From the NCBI GenBank assembly GCA_964574985.1, contig CAZNPH010000012.1, positions 49,880 to 113,879 of the forward strand: a stretch of DNA of 64,000 nucleotides, written 5' to 3'. Positions within the stretch are counted from its first letter, which is position 1. Each line of letters begins with the position of its first letter. Under the pieces are notes generated by a model. The model was given only the letters and a program-made list of their open reading frames with translations, had not been told where the DNA came from and did no database searches. This document shows, in pieces, positions 27,571-36,855 of this stretch. The position numbers and the translations under genes were made by a program. The stretch comes from CAZNPH01 sp964574985. GTDB taxonomy: Bacteria; Bacteroidota; Bacteroidia; Bacteroidales; SM23-62.

Positions 27571-28002
27571 TTATCCGATGTCGATCTGACGAGGCGGCTT
27601 TTCTTTTGCTTCTTCCTTTTTGGGAATGGATATGGTCAGTACCCCGTCCTTGTGGGTTGCCTTGATCTTGTCGGAATCCACGGTCTCAGGCAGGGTAAAG
27701 GAACGCCTGAATGCACTGTAACTGAATTCCCTCCTCATGTACTTCCTGTCCTTCTCTTCTTCTTCTTCTTTGGATTCCTTTTCACTCGAGATGTTCAGGC
27801 AATTGTTTTCAACATCGATTTTAAAATCTTTTTTGTCCAGTCCCGGAGCGGCAACTTCAATATTGAACTCACCGGGGCTTTCGATGATGTTGACGGCGGG
27901 TGTACTGATCCCTGTTCTGGTGGTAAACATATCCGACAGGAGATCTTTGCCGAAAAACTCGTCAACAAAACTGGGCAAGTATTCATTTGTTCTGGCTAAC
28001 AT
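27571..28002 (-). CDS. Hsp20 / alpha-crystallin family small heat-shock protein
   Basis: 143 residues. The alpha-crystallin domain runs from about residue 35 (PAVNIIESPGEFNIEVAAPG, KKDFKIDVENNCLNISSE) to the conserved GVLTISIPKKEE near residue 128, an A-x-x-x-G-V-L type motif. It is a holdase that binds unfolding proteins. A strong SD (AGGAGG) precedes the ATG by 8 bases, and it has its own terminator. No CIRCE-type inverted repeat is seen upstream. Confidence 0.95.
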   Translation of the reverse strand: MLARTNEYLPSFVDEFFGKDLLSDMFTTRTGISTPAVNIIESPGEFNIEVAAPGLDKKDFKIDVENNCLNISSEKESKEEEEEKDRKYMRREFSYSAFRRSFTLPETVDSDKIKATHKDGVLTISIPKKEEAKEKPPRQIDIG

Positions 28003-28010
28003 GGCTGAAT

Positions 28011-28016
28011 CCTCCT
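28011..28016 (-). promoter_or_regulatory. Strong Shine-Dalgarno (AGGAGG) of the Hsp20 gene
   Basis: On the minus strand AGGAGG lies 8 bases before the ATG at 28002. This is the second chaperone gene in the window with a full SD. Confidence 0.6.
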
Positions 28017-28217
28017 ATTTTTTTAGTTAAACATTCATTCGTTGTTGGGTTGATCAACTTCCGTACCATGGATTCTTTTGGGTTTGAGAATGGATGCCTC
28101 ATGACAGAATGTCTGCATTCAGCCGAAAATAATGCCAAAATGGCCGAATCCGGGAGTAAACGTGAAGAAGGGAACAATTTCAAAAAAGTGTTTATCTTTA
28201 AAACAAAAAGCCGCATC

Positions 28218-28985
28218 ATGATTGAAAAATTGTTCAGTTTGAAGGGAAGGACGGCTCTGGTAACCGGAAGCTCCAGAGGTTTGGGTTTTTCTATGGCCAA
28301 AGGATTGGCCATGGCCGGGGCGACAGTCATCCTGAATGGAAGAAACCGGGAGAAACTGGAGAAAGCAAAAGAAGCTTTCAGGAAAGATTACGGGAGTGTA
28401 TATGCATATGCATTTGATGTATCATCCAGTGAACAGATCCATGAGTCACTGAAAAAAATCAAAAAGGAAGTCGGTCCGGTGGACATTCTGGTCAACAACG
28501 CCGGAACCAATGTAAGGAAAGACCTGTCGGAAATGAGAGAGGATGAATGGGACCTGGTCATAAGGACCAATCTGACCAGTGCTTTTCTCATATCGGGGAA
28601 GGTAGTAAAAGACATGATCCGGAAAAAATCGGGCAAGATCATCAATACCTGCTCCATGATGAGCGAAGTGAGCCGGATGACCACCGGCGCATATACGGCG
28701 GCAAAGGGAGGATTGAAAATGCTTACCAAAGCCATGACCCTGGACTGGGCCAGGCACAATATTCAGATCAACGGCATCGGCCCCGGATATTATCATACCG
28801 ATCTTACCCACGGGCTCTATAAAGACAGGGAGTTTAACGAGTATATCCGGAAGCGGACCCCCGCGGGACGCTGGGGGCACCCCGACGATCTTATGGGAAC
28901 AGTAATTTTCCTTGCTTCCGATGCATCGAATTACCTGACCGGACAAATTCTTTATGTGGATGGAGGTATCCTGGCTTCCCTATAA
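28218..28985 (+). CDS. Short-chain dehydrogenase (gluconate 5-dehydrogenase-like)
   Basis: 255 residues from the ATG at 28218 (MIEKLFSLKGRTALVTG). The frame is open to 27987, but the upstream part has no Rossmann character. The NAD(P) loop is TGSSRGLG, the structural motif is NNAG, and the active site shows Ser in NTCSMMSEVSR plus Tyr and Lys in GAYTAAKGG. GPGYYHTDLT and GRWGHPDDLMG near the C-terminus resemble gluconate 5-dehydrogenase / KduD-type enzymes acting on sugar acids. The exact substrate is not decided. Confidence 0.88.
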   Translation: MIEKLFSLKGRTALVTGSSRGLGFSMAKGLAMAGATVILNGRNREKLEKAKEAFRKDYGSVYAYAFDVSSSEQIHESLKKIKKEVGPVDILVNNAGTNVRKDLSEMREDEWDLVIRTNLTSAFLISGKVVKDMIRKKSGKIINTCSMMSEVSRMTTGAYTAAKGGLKMLTKAMTLDWARHNIQINGIGPGYYHTDLTHGLYKDREFNEYIRKRTPAGRWGHPDDLMGTVIFLASDASNYLTGQILYVDGGILASL

Positions 28986-29008
28986 CAGGAATTTGCTCTG
29001 ACCTTCTG

Positions 29009-31609
29009 TTAATCCAGGCCCACCTCATACTGAAGAAGGCATTCAACCGGGATGCCTTCACGGGAAAATCCGTAAATGAAGATACGGTAAGCGGTGGGAT
29101 CATCCGTATTGACGAAGCGGATACTGGCCTTTCCGTCCATCCCGGTCCTGACCTGTGGATTCCAGTATACTTCCTGCCGCAGGTCAGGGATTTGATCATG
29201 ACCATGTTCTCCGGTATAAATATCCGGAATCTGATATTCCACATCCGGTTCATAACCCCGGAAAGTGAATTCCAGACGGTCTTCTGATTCGGGGAGTGTA
29301 AATTTTTTGCCTTTTGTAAATATGGCAAGCACCCCGTTTTGACATATCACCGGGAGGTCTTTCAGAAATTCATCCGTATAGATCACATCCACCCGGTCAA
29401 CAATCTCAGGATCAAGATTCAGTGCCACGTGCGGGTCAAAACTGGGTATCCCGTCAACAAGCACCAGGGGATAACCGTCATAGAATTCTCTTTTGGTGGG
29501 GATCTTGAAACTGTACTGCCCCTTTCTTTTCCTCACCTTGACCACCTGGACCAGTTCCCGCAGGATCTCTTCCATGGATTCCATCCGGATATACCGGTCA
29601 GGTTGAATGCTGATATCGGTGTTGTCAAATGTAAATTCAATCATGCCGGATGGATTTGCGGAAGAGGTATCTTTCTTACCGGCGAATAAATCTTCTGTGC
29701 CGAAAGCATCAAGGGTTGACCTTCTCAGTCTTTCCCGGTCCAGAAAATCCTTTATATCCTTTGTCATGGGAAGTTTTCCCGGGGAAAAATCAAATGTGCT
29801 TCTTTTGATCCGGTCATCCACAAGGATAACCGGCTGGGAACGGCTGTTCATCCGGATCCGTACATCGGTCAGCTCACTGTTGTTCCGGCTGGTTTCCATG
29901 GCCTCTTTGAGCTCCCGGTTGAATATTTTATCCCTGTTGTGGTCATAGAAATAGGATTTGTAGGTCAAAATGCTGTCATCGGCTGTAAAGATGGCTTCTC
30001 CTATATTTTCCCTTTGGGTAAGCTGAAGGATCATGTTCTTTGAACCATAGAAATCTTTGAAGCCGCTGAAGGTAAACCGCCCGGACTCGTTGGCGAATTG
30101 TCCCGAAATGAATGAATGTTCCCCCGGAATGGCCAGAATTACCATCTGATGTGCGAGTCCGCTCCCGGTCAAAGGCATGACCACTTTCCCGCTGATGTTC
30201 ATTCCCGTTTCCACCGGGTAATCCAGGGTGGGTCTGACCCGTTTGGTCATTTCAGGAAGGCTGAAATGATTCCAGCCGGAAACCATCAGGATATTGTCCA
30301 GAAGCTCTTTATTTTCTTTTTTCAGCAATCCTTTCACATGGGGCCCGGTCCAGGATATTTCACTGTATACCCATGTTTTGGAGAGCAGGTCCCCGGCCAT
30401 TCCCGCGGATGTTTCCATGAGATCCTTGCTGATCACCGAAACTGCCAGATCGGCTTCAACAGGATTGCCCCGCGGACCGGTAGCCGAGATTTCCAGCGTT
30501 GTGCTTTCTCCCGGCCGGTACTTCTCCCGGAGTCCGTTCACCCGGATATTCATAAAGCTTTGGGGATGCTTGAAAAACAAACGGCTGCACAATACTTTTC
30601 CGGATGAATCCAGTACTGCCAGCTCGGATATTCCCGGAGGGATCCCCCGGGCGGAAATGTTCATCAGTGCCGGGTCATTTTTTGAACGGTAGGAGATCTG
30701 ATGGTGTATGGCTGACCGTGACCTGACCAGAAGATATCTCAGGGCATCCTGTTTCCCGGGTTTGTCATGAATGGCTATTTGCAGGGTTTCCGGACTTGCC
30801 TTGACGAGATGAACGGACGTCCCGTATGCTCCGGCTTCCGGGAAAGGGTAAACCAAACGGGTGGAATCGTTCATCCACAATTCAGCAGAATATTGATGGT
30901 CTTTTTCCGGGGTGAACCGAAACCTTCCCGGAACTGTACCGGAAATCATGAGATCCCTGACCGTACGGCCATTTTTATCCCGTATCAACAGCCGTTCAGC
31001 AGGAAACTGTTCACCGGGGCATCTGATGCGGTAGGCAATGGTCGAAGGAACGTCCCACAGCAAACTTCCGCCTTCGGGGAAGAAATCAATGGTGATCTTT
31101 GAAATGTTTGCCTTCCGGAGATCATGTTTTTTCCCGGGATCATATACATTGATCTGCACCGGATCCGGTTGCATTTCCGGGAAATTGTTCATCCACTGGG
31201 TGCCGGCGTTAATCCAGTACACTCCTTCCTGAATGGATTCGGGAAGGGTGATCATATTGCTGGCGGTGCCTGATTCGATGTTCAGTTTCTGACGAACAAG
31301 AACCTCCCCGGAGGAATTGATAAATTCGACCCGGCAGATTTTGCTGGATTTATCTGTCTTTGCCGCATGTCCCGGAATGTCCACCCGGTACCAGATCTCG
31401 CCGGGGATTGTATAAAAGGGTTTATTGGTGCTCAGGATGACTTTTTCTGCTCCGGGGAATTGCTGCATCCTGGCATAGAATCCGTTGATTTTCCGGAGCG
31501 GACCGCCATTGTCCGGACCGCCATTGTCCGGACCCTGGAATCCGTTGCTGACCGTCAATATGATCAGGGTGCTGGCAATGATCAATATATGTTTCATGAC
31601 TCTGTTCAT
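29009..31609 (-). CDS. MG2-domain envelope protein with C-terminal plug-like segment, cassette 1
   Basis: 866 residues with a signal peptide (HILIIASTLIILTVSNGF). Near residue 57 an MG2/alpha-2-macroglobulin-type strand occurs (VILSTNKPFYTIPGEIWYRV). A second such domain follows at about residue 355 (YRPGESTTLEISATGPRGN). Near residues 690-790 the text VVKVRKRKGQYSFKI, YPLVLVDGIPSFDP, LDPEIVDRVDVIY and NGVLAIFTKG resembles the plug domain of SusC-type TonB receptors. There is no thioester motif. It is the third gene after a TonB receptor and a DUF4249 lipoprotein. It probably sits in the periplasm or outer membrane as a partner of these. Its exact role is unknown. Confidence 0.75.
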   Translation of the reverse strand: MNRVMKHILIIASTLIILTVSNGFQGPDNGGPDNGGPLRKINGFYARMQQFPGAEKVILSTNKPFYTIPGEIWYRVDIPGHAAKTDKSSKICRVEFINSSGEVLVRQKLNIESGTASNMITLPESIQEGVYWINAGTQWMNNFPEMQPDPVQINVYDPGKKHDLRKANISKITIDFFPEGGSLLWDVPSTIAYRIRCPGEQFPAERLLIRDKNGRTVRDLMISGTVPGRFRFTPEKDHQYSAELWMNDSTRLVYPFPEAGAYGTSVHLVKASPETLQIAIHDKPGKQDALRYLLVRSRSAIHHQISYRSKNDPALMNISARGIPPGISELAVLDSSGKVLCSRLFFKHPQSFMNIRVNGLREKYRPGESTTLEISATGPRGNPVEADLAVSVISKDLMETSAGMAGDLLSKTWVYSEISWTGPHVKGLLKKENKELLDNILMVSGWNHFSLPEMTKRVRPTLDYPVETGMNISGKVVMPLTGSGLAHQMVILAIPGEHSFISGQFANESGRFTFSGFKDFYGSKNMILQLTQRENIGEAIFTADDSILTYKSYFYDHNRDKIFNRELKEAMETSRNNSELTDVRIRMNSRSQPVILVDDRIKRSTFDFSPGKLPMTKDIKDFLDRERLRRSTLDAFGTEDLFAGKKDTSSANPSGMIEFTFDNTDISIQPDRYIRMESMEEILRELVQVVKVRKRKGQYSFKIPTKREFYDGYPLVLVDGIPSFDPHVALNLDPEIVDRVDVIYTDEFLKDLPVICQNGVLAIFTKGKKFTLPESEDRLEFTFRGYEPDVEYQIPDIYTGEHGHDQIPDLRQEVYWNPQVRTGMDGKASIRFVNTDDPTAYRIFIYGFSREGIPVECLLQYEVGLD
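31501..31530. repeat. 15-bp tandem duplication inside the MG2 gene
   Basis: gaccgccattgtccg occurs twice in a row (31501-31515 and 31516-31530). In the protein this gives PDNGG twice, just after the signal peptide. It is a likely length-variable site by replication slippage. Confidence 0.7.
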
Positions 31610-31619
31610 GTTGCATTGT

Positions 31620-32636
31620 TTAAAAGCCGGGCGGCCTTACATCCGTGGTGTTCGGGTAGGACAGACAATTCACTTCCAGCAAAGGGTTCCGGTTGGGATT
31701 AAAGTAACAGCTCCTGTTGATCATCACCCTGGCCGTATCCACACTGGATACCATGAAATATCCAAAAACCAGTTCAGCCGGATCTTCCGTATTGACAATA
31801 TTGCCGGTGATCCGGGCAGGAGTGGGATCGAACAGGGACCCTCTTCTTTCCACCTGGTTTTTCATGGAATTCCAGAACCGGCAGGTCTCTTCATTGATGG
31901 TATGCTGCTCAACGGTGATCTGATAACGGAAAGGGTTGTGGTTGTATATGGTGGCGACCTTGTGTTTGGTGACCATGGTCCCGTTGAAGATCCGGTCGTC
32001 GGAAATATTGATGTGATCGGTAGCGGACGGGATATTTTGCCAGCAAAGGGTCGTCCAGTCGGGTGGGGGAATCCCGCCGGAGTACATGAGGGTCATGATC
32101 TCTATGATCCCGCTGTTTTTCCACAGATAATAATTGTTCTCTCCCTCCGGATCCTGAAAATCAATGTATGTATGAAATCCTCTTTTTTTCACTGTTCTGC
32201 CCAGGCGGGAATTGTATTCATCCCAAATCTTATACTCAAAGTACATTCTCCGGATCTCCACAGGGGGCAGCATGCGCTGCGGGGAAGATTGGTAATGACG
32301 GTGGTGGAGCCGGATGTCCAGTATGTAAGTCCTCCCGGTGTCAGCCGTGAATTCGGCTGCCCGGGTCATATAAGTGCCTTCACCGGTCTGATAGGCCATG
32401 AATTCGTTGTCCAGGTCGTCCCGGATGGTCACACTGGCATAATTCACCGGTTTGGATCTGTTATCCAGCAGGGATGTATTTTTGGAGATCCGCACGGTAT
32501 AGGGCCTGGATTCATTGGTAACCCATCCTTCCACCACAATATGTTCATCGTTCTCAAGGTCGACCAGCTCAACCGGTTCAATACATGAACCCGGCAACAA
32601 GAATAACAGAAGCCATATGATGGTTATTGGTCTCAT
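31620..32636 (-). CDS. DUF4249 lipoprotein, cassette 1
   Basis: 338 residues. A lipoprotein signal (MRPITIIWLLLFLLPGSC) puts the lipidated cysteine at residue 18. The mature start (IEPVELVDLENDEHIVVEGW ... PYTVRISKN) is the DUF4249 opening, and Ig-like strand text (PVNYASVTIRDD) follows. DUF4249 proteins are envelope lipoproteins that are nearly always encoded beside a TonB receptor. The function is not established. The ORF is 21 bases after the receptor gene and 10 bases before the MG2 gene, so one transcript is likely. Confidence 0.85.
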   Translation of the reverse strand: MRPITIIWLLLFLLPGSCIEPVELVDLENDEHIVVEGWVTNESRPYTVRISKNTSLLDNRSKPVNYASVTIRDDLDNEFMAYQTGEGTYMTRAAEFTADTGRTYILDIRLHHRHYQSSPQRMLPPVEIRRMYFEYKIWDEYNSRLGRTVKKRGFHTYIDFQDPEGENNYYLWKNSGIIEIMTLMYSGGIPPPDWTTLCWQNIPSATDHINISDDRIFNGTMVTKHKVATIYNHNPFRYQITVEQHTINEETCRFWNSMKNQVERRGSLFDPTPARITGNIVNTEDPAELVFGYFMVSSVDTARVMINRSCYFNPNRNPLLEVNCLSYPNTTDVRPPGF

Positions 32637-32657
32637 AATTCGATCCTCCGGGTCAGA

Positions 32658-35303
32658 TTAAAACCTGAAATTATACGTAAACGCCGGGAAAGCCGACCCC
32701 AGTACTGAAAGCTTGTAGGCCCTGGTGTTGGTTCCGCTGTTGTTGAAGAAATAGGACAGTGCATTTTTTCTTCCATATACATTATAAACTGAAAAAGTAT
32801 AGCTGCCATGCCATTTTTTGTTTCTTTTCAGATTGCCGTCCAGGGTGAGGGAGAGATCGAGCCGGTGATAATCGGGTATACGGAACTGGTTCCTTTCGGG
32901 ATAATCGGGTATGCCGTAACCAAACACCCGGTATTTGGATGCGGGATAACTGATCGCCCGCCCCGTGCCGTAAACGAAACTGAAGGAAGAACTCCACCGC
33001 CGTGTAAACTGATAATTGCCGATCAGATTTAATTCATGGGTCTTGTCAAAATCTGCCGTATAATATTCACCCCGGTTGATGGTTTCTTCAGGAAAACTGC
33101 CCTGGATTTTCCTTTCCGACCGGCTCAGGGCATAACTGGTCCAGCCGGTAAGCCGTCCGGAATTCTTTTTGAACATCAATTCGATTCCGTATGCGCGTCC
33201 TTCACCCTGCAACAATTCGGTTTCAATATGTCGGTTCAGCAACAGGATGGCTCCGTTCTTGTAATCGATGATCCGGTCCATGCCTTTATAATAGATTTCA
33301 GCGGAACCTTCCACCATATTTTTCCTGAAATTCATGAAATACCCCAGGGAATACTGGTACCCCGTTTGCGGTTTGATATGATAGTCCGACAGTTTCCAGA
33401 CGTGGATCGGACTGACCGTGGTGGTGTTGGATATCAGATGGATATACTGATTGATCTTATGATAGCTGGCTTTCATTGAACTGTTGTCGCTGAAGGAATA
33501 CCTGAAGGATATCCTGGGTTCGATCCCCCCGTAGGTTTTGATGTTCTCCCATTTGTTGTAATGTTTCGCATTTTCAATATACAGGGGATCCATGGGCCGG
33601 GTATCGTCGTAAATGCTGACTGTCTGGGGGCCGAGATTGCTGTAAAGGGAGAACCGGATCCCTGCCTTGATGGCAAAACGGCTGCTCAGTGAATATTCAT
33701 CCTGGATATATATTGCCGTTTCGAGTCCGTCTTCCGGATCAATCCGGGTATGACGCGGGCGGTCAAAAAAATCCCTGGTCTCCAGGTCTCCGGGATGTAT
33801 GGTATAGGAAGTCAGTCCGATACCCGCTCCGATAAAATGCTCGGAAACAGGGTTCCAGGACAGATCGGCTTTTAAATTCCTGTACCGGACATCGGAATCC
33901 AGGGTATAATTGCCCTTGAGGTTCATGCCTTCAATGGTGTTGTAATTGTTGCTCGAAACCCCGGTAAAGCTGGCCACGAGCTTCGGACTGAATGTATGGG
34001 TCCATTTCAGGGTGAAGTTTTGCACACCCCACAGCATCAGGGTGTCAAGTGCATATCTGAATTTATCCCTGCTCATGTAACCGGTAAGGGAGATCCGGTT
34101 CCTGGTGTTGATCATATGGTTGATCTTCAGGGATCCGTCATAGAAGTCAGCGCTGCTGTTGATCAGATCCTCATCCGGGAAATAATCCAGCAACCAGTCC
34201 GAATACGTGGACCGGCCGGATATCAATGCAGAAGTTCGATATTTGATGATGGGGATCTCCAGGGTCAGTTTCCCCGAAATGAATCCGATTCCCCCGTAAC
34301 CCCGGAAGTCTTCAGGGTGAGCAGATTTATGGCTGATGTCCAGCACCGATGACAATCTGCCCCCATACCGGGCAGGTATGCCCCCCCGGTAGAGGGATAC
34401 ATCCTGGACGGCATCGGAATTAAAAACCGAAAAGAAACCGAAAAGATGTGCAGGGTTCAGAATGGGCGCATCATCAAGAAGGATCAGGTTCTGGTCAACA
34501 CTGCCCCCCCGCACGTTGAATCCGCTGGAAACTTCTGATACGGAAGTCACTCCGGGCAGGGTGACAATGCTTTTCAGTATGTCGGTTTCTCCCATGAAGG
34601 AAGGGAATTTCTCAATGGACCTGGATGATACCTTGACCATTCCGGTTTCCACATCGCGTATGTTCTTGTCCGGCCGTTCTCCGAAAACGGTGATCTCGGT
34701 GAGTTCAATGGTCTTTTCGGCAAGTTCGATCTCAAATTGTTTCGGTTGATCCAGAACCACTTCCTGAAGATGTGTCTCCAGCCCCATCGAGCTGAAAGCA
34801 ATGTGATAGGTTCCTTCAGGCAGCTGAAAAGCAAAATAGCCGTTTTTATCCGTTATGGCGCCGGTTCCTGTTTCCTGCACGTATACATTGCCGCCGGTGA
34901 TGTATTCCCCGGTCACGGTACTCTTTATTCTTCCTTCAATACTGTAGATTTCTTTTTTCCCGGTTTCGGCAAGGTATTCATTGGTGGCGGATGGTTTTTC
35001 GGTGATGATGAACAGGTTGTCGCGGTAAGGGATATGCCGCAGATTATGGGGTTTGGTGATTTCCTGAAGTACTTCGCCAACGGAGGCCCGGTTAAGATCA
35101 ACACTGATGGTCTTGTTTTTCAGCAGGCGGGGTGGATAAAATATGCTGACCGCATAATTGCGGTTCAGCTCTTCGATGATCTGGATGAGCGGTGTGTTTT
35201 CAAAGCGAAGGCTTATGGTGTCGGGTGTTCCGTTTTGTGCACAAATATTTCCGGCCAGTGCAACAAAAAGAACAAATGCTTTAACTTTACCCGCCAGTTT
35301 CAT
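32658..35303 (-). CDS. TonB-dependent receptor with STN and carboxypeptidase-regulatory domains, cassette 1
   Basis: 881 residues from the ATG at 35303 (MKLAGKVKAFVLFVALAG), chosen because it starts the signal peptide. Order of parts: an STN domain at about residues 25-90 (TISLRFENTPLIQIIEELN), a carboxypeptidase-regulatory-like domain at about 115-200, and a plug domain with GFNVRGGSVDQNLILLDDAP and YRGGIPARYGGRLSSVLDI. A 22-strand-type barrel ends in FPAFTYNFRF. STN domains usually talk to a FecR-type anti-sigma factor, but none is encoded nearby. It imports an unknown ligand across the outer membrane. It is first in a three-gene operon and divergent from the Nramp-like gene. Confidence 0.93.
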   Translation of the reverse strand: MKLAGKVKAFVLFVALAGNICAQNGTPDTISLRFENTPLIQIIEELNRNYAVSIFYPPRLLKNKTISVDLNRASVGEVLQEITKPHNLRHIPYRDNLFIITEKPSATNEYLAETGKKEIYSIEGRIKSTVTGEYITGGNVYVQETGTGAITDKNGYFAFQLPEGTYHIAFSSMGLETHLQEVVLDQPKQFEIELAEKTIELTEITVFGERPDKNIRDVETGMVKVSSRSIEKFPSFMGETDILKSIVTLPGVTSVSEVSSGFNVRGGSVDQNLILLDDAPILNPAHLFGFFSVFNSDAVQDVSLYRGGIPARYGGRLSSVLDISHKSAHPEDFRGYGGIGFISGKLTLEIPIIKYRTSALISGRSTYSDWLLDYFPDEDLINSSADFYDGSLKINHMINTRNRISLTGYMSRDKFRYALDTLMLWGVQNFTLKWTHTFSPKLVASFTGVSSNNYNTIEGMNLKGNYTLDSDVRYRNLKADLSWNPVSEHFIGAGIGLTSYTIHPGDLETRDFFDRPRHTRIDPEDGLETAIYIQDEYSLSSRFAIKAGIRFSLYSNLGPQTVSIYDDTRPMDPLYIENAKHYNKWENIKTYGGIEPRISFRYSFSDNSSMKASYHKINQYIHLISNTTTVSPIHVWKLSDYHIKPQTGYQYSLGYFMNFRKNMVEGSAEIYYKGMDRIIDYKNGAILLLNRHIETELLQGEGRAYGIELMFKKNSGRLTGWTSYALSRSERKIQGSFPEETINRGEYYTADFDKTHELNLIGNYQFTRRWSSSFSFVYGTGRAISYPASKYRVFGYGIPDYPERNQFRIPDYHRLDLSLTLDGNLKRNKKWHGSYTFSVYNVYGRKNALSYFFNNSGTNTRAYKLSVLGSAFPAFTYNFRF

Positions 35304-35356
35304 TTTTCTGAAAGCAAGACGTGAAGGTATAAAAGATCCATTCAATTGCAAAACAC

Positions 35357-36757
35357 ATGAATCATTCCCGGAAAATTTCCAAGGCGCCCCTTGGCTGGTC
35401 TGTTTTTCTTGTACTGGGCCCCTCCCTGGTCTGGTGTTCTGAATACATCGGTTCAGGGGAGGTCATTCTTGCCACCCGCACCGGTGCCATTCTGGGCGTT
35501 TCGGTGTTGTGGGCCATTTTTGCCGGGATTTTCCTGAAATACTGGATCGGCATGTCGGGTGCGAGATATACGGTATGCACGGGGGAAGGAATGATCGACA
35601 TGTTTTCGCGCATGCCCGGTCCCAGGAATTGGGTGGTATGGATCGTTCTGGTCGTGCAATTTGTTTCAGGAGCCATCTCCATCGGTTCCATCGCGTCTGC
35701 AGCGGGCATTTTTCTGGCCAGCCTGGTGCCCGTATCATCCCGTCTGGCCGGATGGCTGGTTACCATATTTGCCCTGACCGTTGCATGGACAGGGGTGTTC
35801 AGGTGGCTGAAAATAGTGATGAGCCTGCTGGTTGCCCTGGTGATCCTGGGCGTATTTTATGTGGCCGCCCATGTGTTTCCTGATTTTTCGGAACTGGTAA
35901 ACGGACTCATACCTTCGGTCATGAAAGTCCCCCAATGGGCCGTTGACCAGGGAATGCACGAGAATCCGTGGAGAGAGGTCCTGCCCTTGCTGGGTTGGGC
36001 AGCCGGAGGTTTCGCCAGCCAGGTATGGTATTCTTACTGGGTCATCGGTGCAGGGTATGGCATGGCCGAAAAAGACGGCTACGGTCAAACTGCAGACATA
36101 AACGTATTGAAAAGGATCAATTCCGAAGATGCCGGCAGGATCAAAGGCTGGTGCCGTTTGGTTACAGCAGACGCTACCCTGGCCATGACGATCGGAATGC
36201 TGGTAACCGCCGGTTTCATGATTGCCGGTGCCGGGATCCTGGCCCCCGGGCATCTGGCCCCCGAAGGGGAAAAAGTGGCCTTTCAGCTTTCCAATATTTT
36301 TTCGGCGAAATGGGGTGAATTCGGAGGAACCATATTTATTGCCGGTGGAACCGCTGCGCTGATTGCAACCCAGATCGGTCAGCTGGCAGGATGGCCCAGG
36401 CTACTGGCTGATTCTTTCCGGATATGCATTCCTGCCTTCAGCAGAAAATTCGTTTGGAAGACACAGTTCAGGATATTCCTGGTATTTTTCTTTCTGTCCA
36501 ATATGGTCATTGTATATTCCCTGGGGTACAGACCGGTGTTTCTGGTGAAGATGGGAGCCATAATGGACGGCTTGCTTCTGACCCCGTTCCAGGCCATATG
36601 GATCCTGGTGGGGCTGTATTTTATCATGCCCCGGTTTTTCAGCAAAGAAACCGCGAAGATTCTCAGGCCGCACTGGGTAGTGGGGGCCGGACTCGTCCTG
36701 GCTTTCCTGGTATACGGATATTTCTGTATCTGGCATCTCCCGCATATTCTGAACTGA
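35357..36757 (+). CDS. Nramp-superfamily transporter lacking the canonical metal-site motifs
   Basis: 466 residues with about 11 hydrophobic segments in the LeuT/Nramp pattern. The first helix reads GPSLVWCSEYIGSGEVILAT. In metal-transporting Nramps the same place holds DPGN, whereas here it is GSGE. The sixth helix region (LLGWAAGGFASQVWYSYWVI) lacks the MPH motif. NCBI-style names for relatives are usually Nramp family divalent metal transporter. With both ligand motifs missing, the substrate may be different. It is placed between two TonB cassettes and divergent from the first receptor with only 53 bases between the starts. Confidence 0.75.
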   Translation: MNHSRKISKAPLGWSVFLVLGPSLVWCSEYIGSGEVILATRTGAILGVSVLWAIFAGIFLKYWIGMSGARYTVCTGEGMIDMFSRMPGPRNWVVWIVLVVQFVSGAISIGSIASAAGIFLASLVPVSSRLAGWLVTIFALTVAWTGVFRWLKIVMSLLVALVILGVFYVAAHVFPDFSELVNGLIPSVMKVPQWAVDQGMHENPWREVLPLLGWAAGGFASQVWYSYWVIGAGYGMAEKDGYGQTADINVLKRINSEDAGRIKGWCRLVTADATLAMTIGMLVTAGFMIAGAGILAPGHLAPEGEKVAFQLSNIFSAKWGEFGGTIFIAGGTAALIATQIGQLAGWPRLLADSFRICIPAFSRKFVWKTQFRIFLVFFFLSNMVIVYSLGYRPVFLVKMGAIMDGLLLTPFQAIWILVGLYFIMPRFFSKETAKILRPHWVVGAGLVLAFLVYGYFCIWHLPHILN

Positions 36758-36855
36758 CCGCCCGGGATATATGCCAAACAAAAATTACCTGATATTGTTT
36801 TGTAATTGAGAAAGATAAATTACTTAACTTATAGAAAAATTAAATCCGCTTGATT

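Noticed and set aside
28193..28200. TATCTTTA as promoter of the dehydrogenase gene
   Set aside because: One mismatch in the -7 box and no -33 element at a suitable distance.
31501..31530. Tandem 15-mers as a regulatory repeat
   Set aside because: They are coding (PDNGG twice) and explain themselves as slippage.
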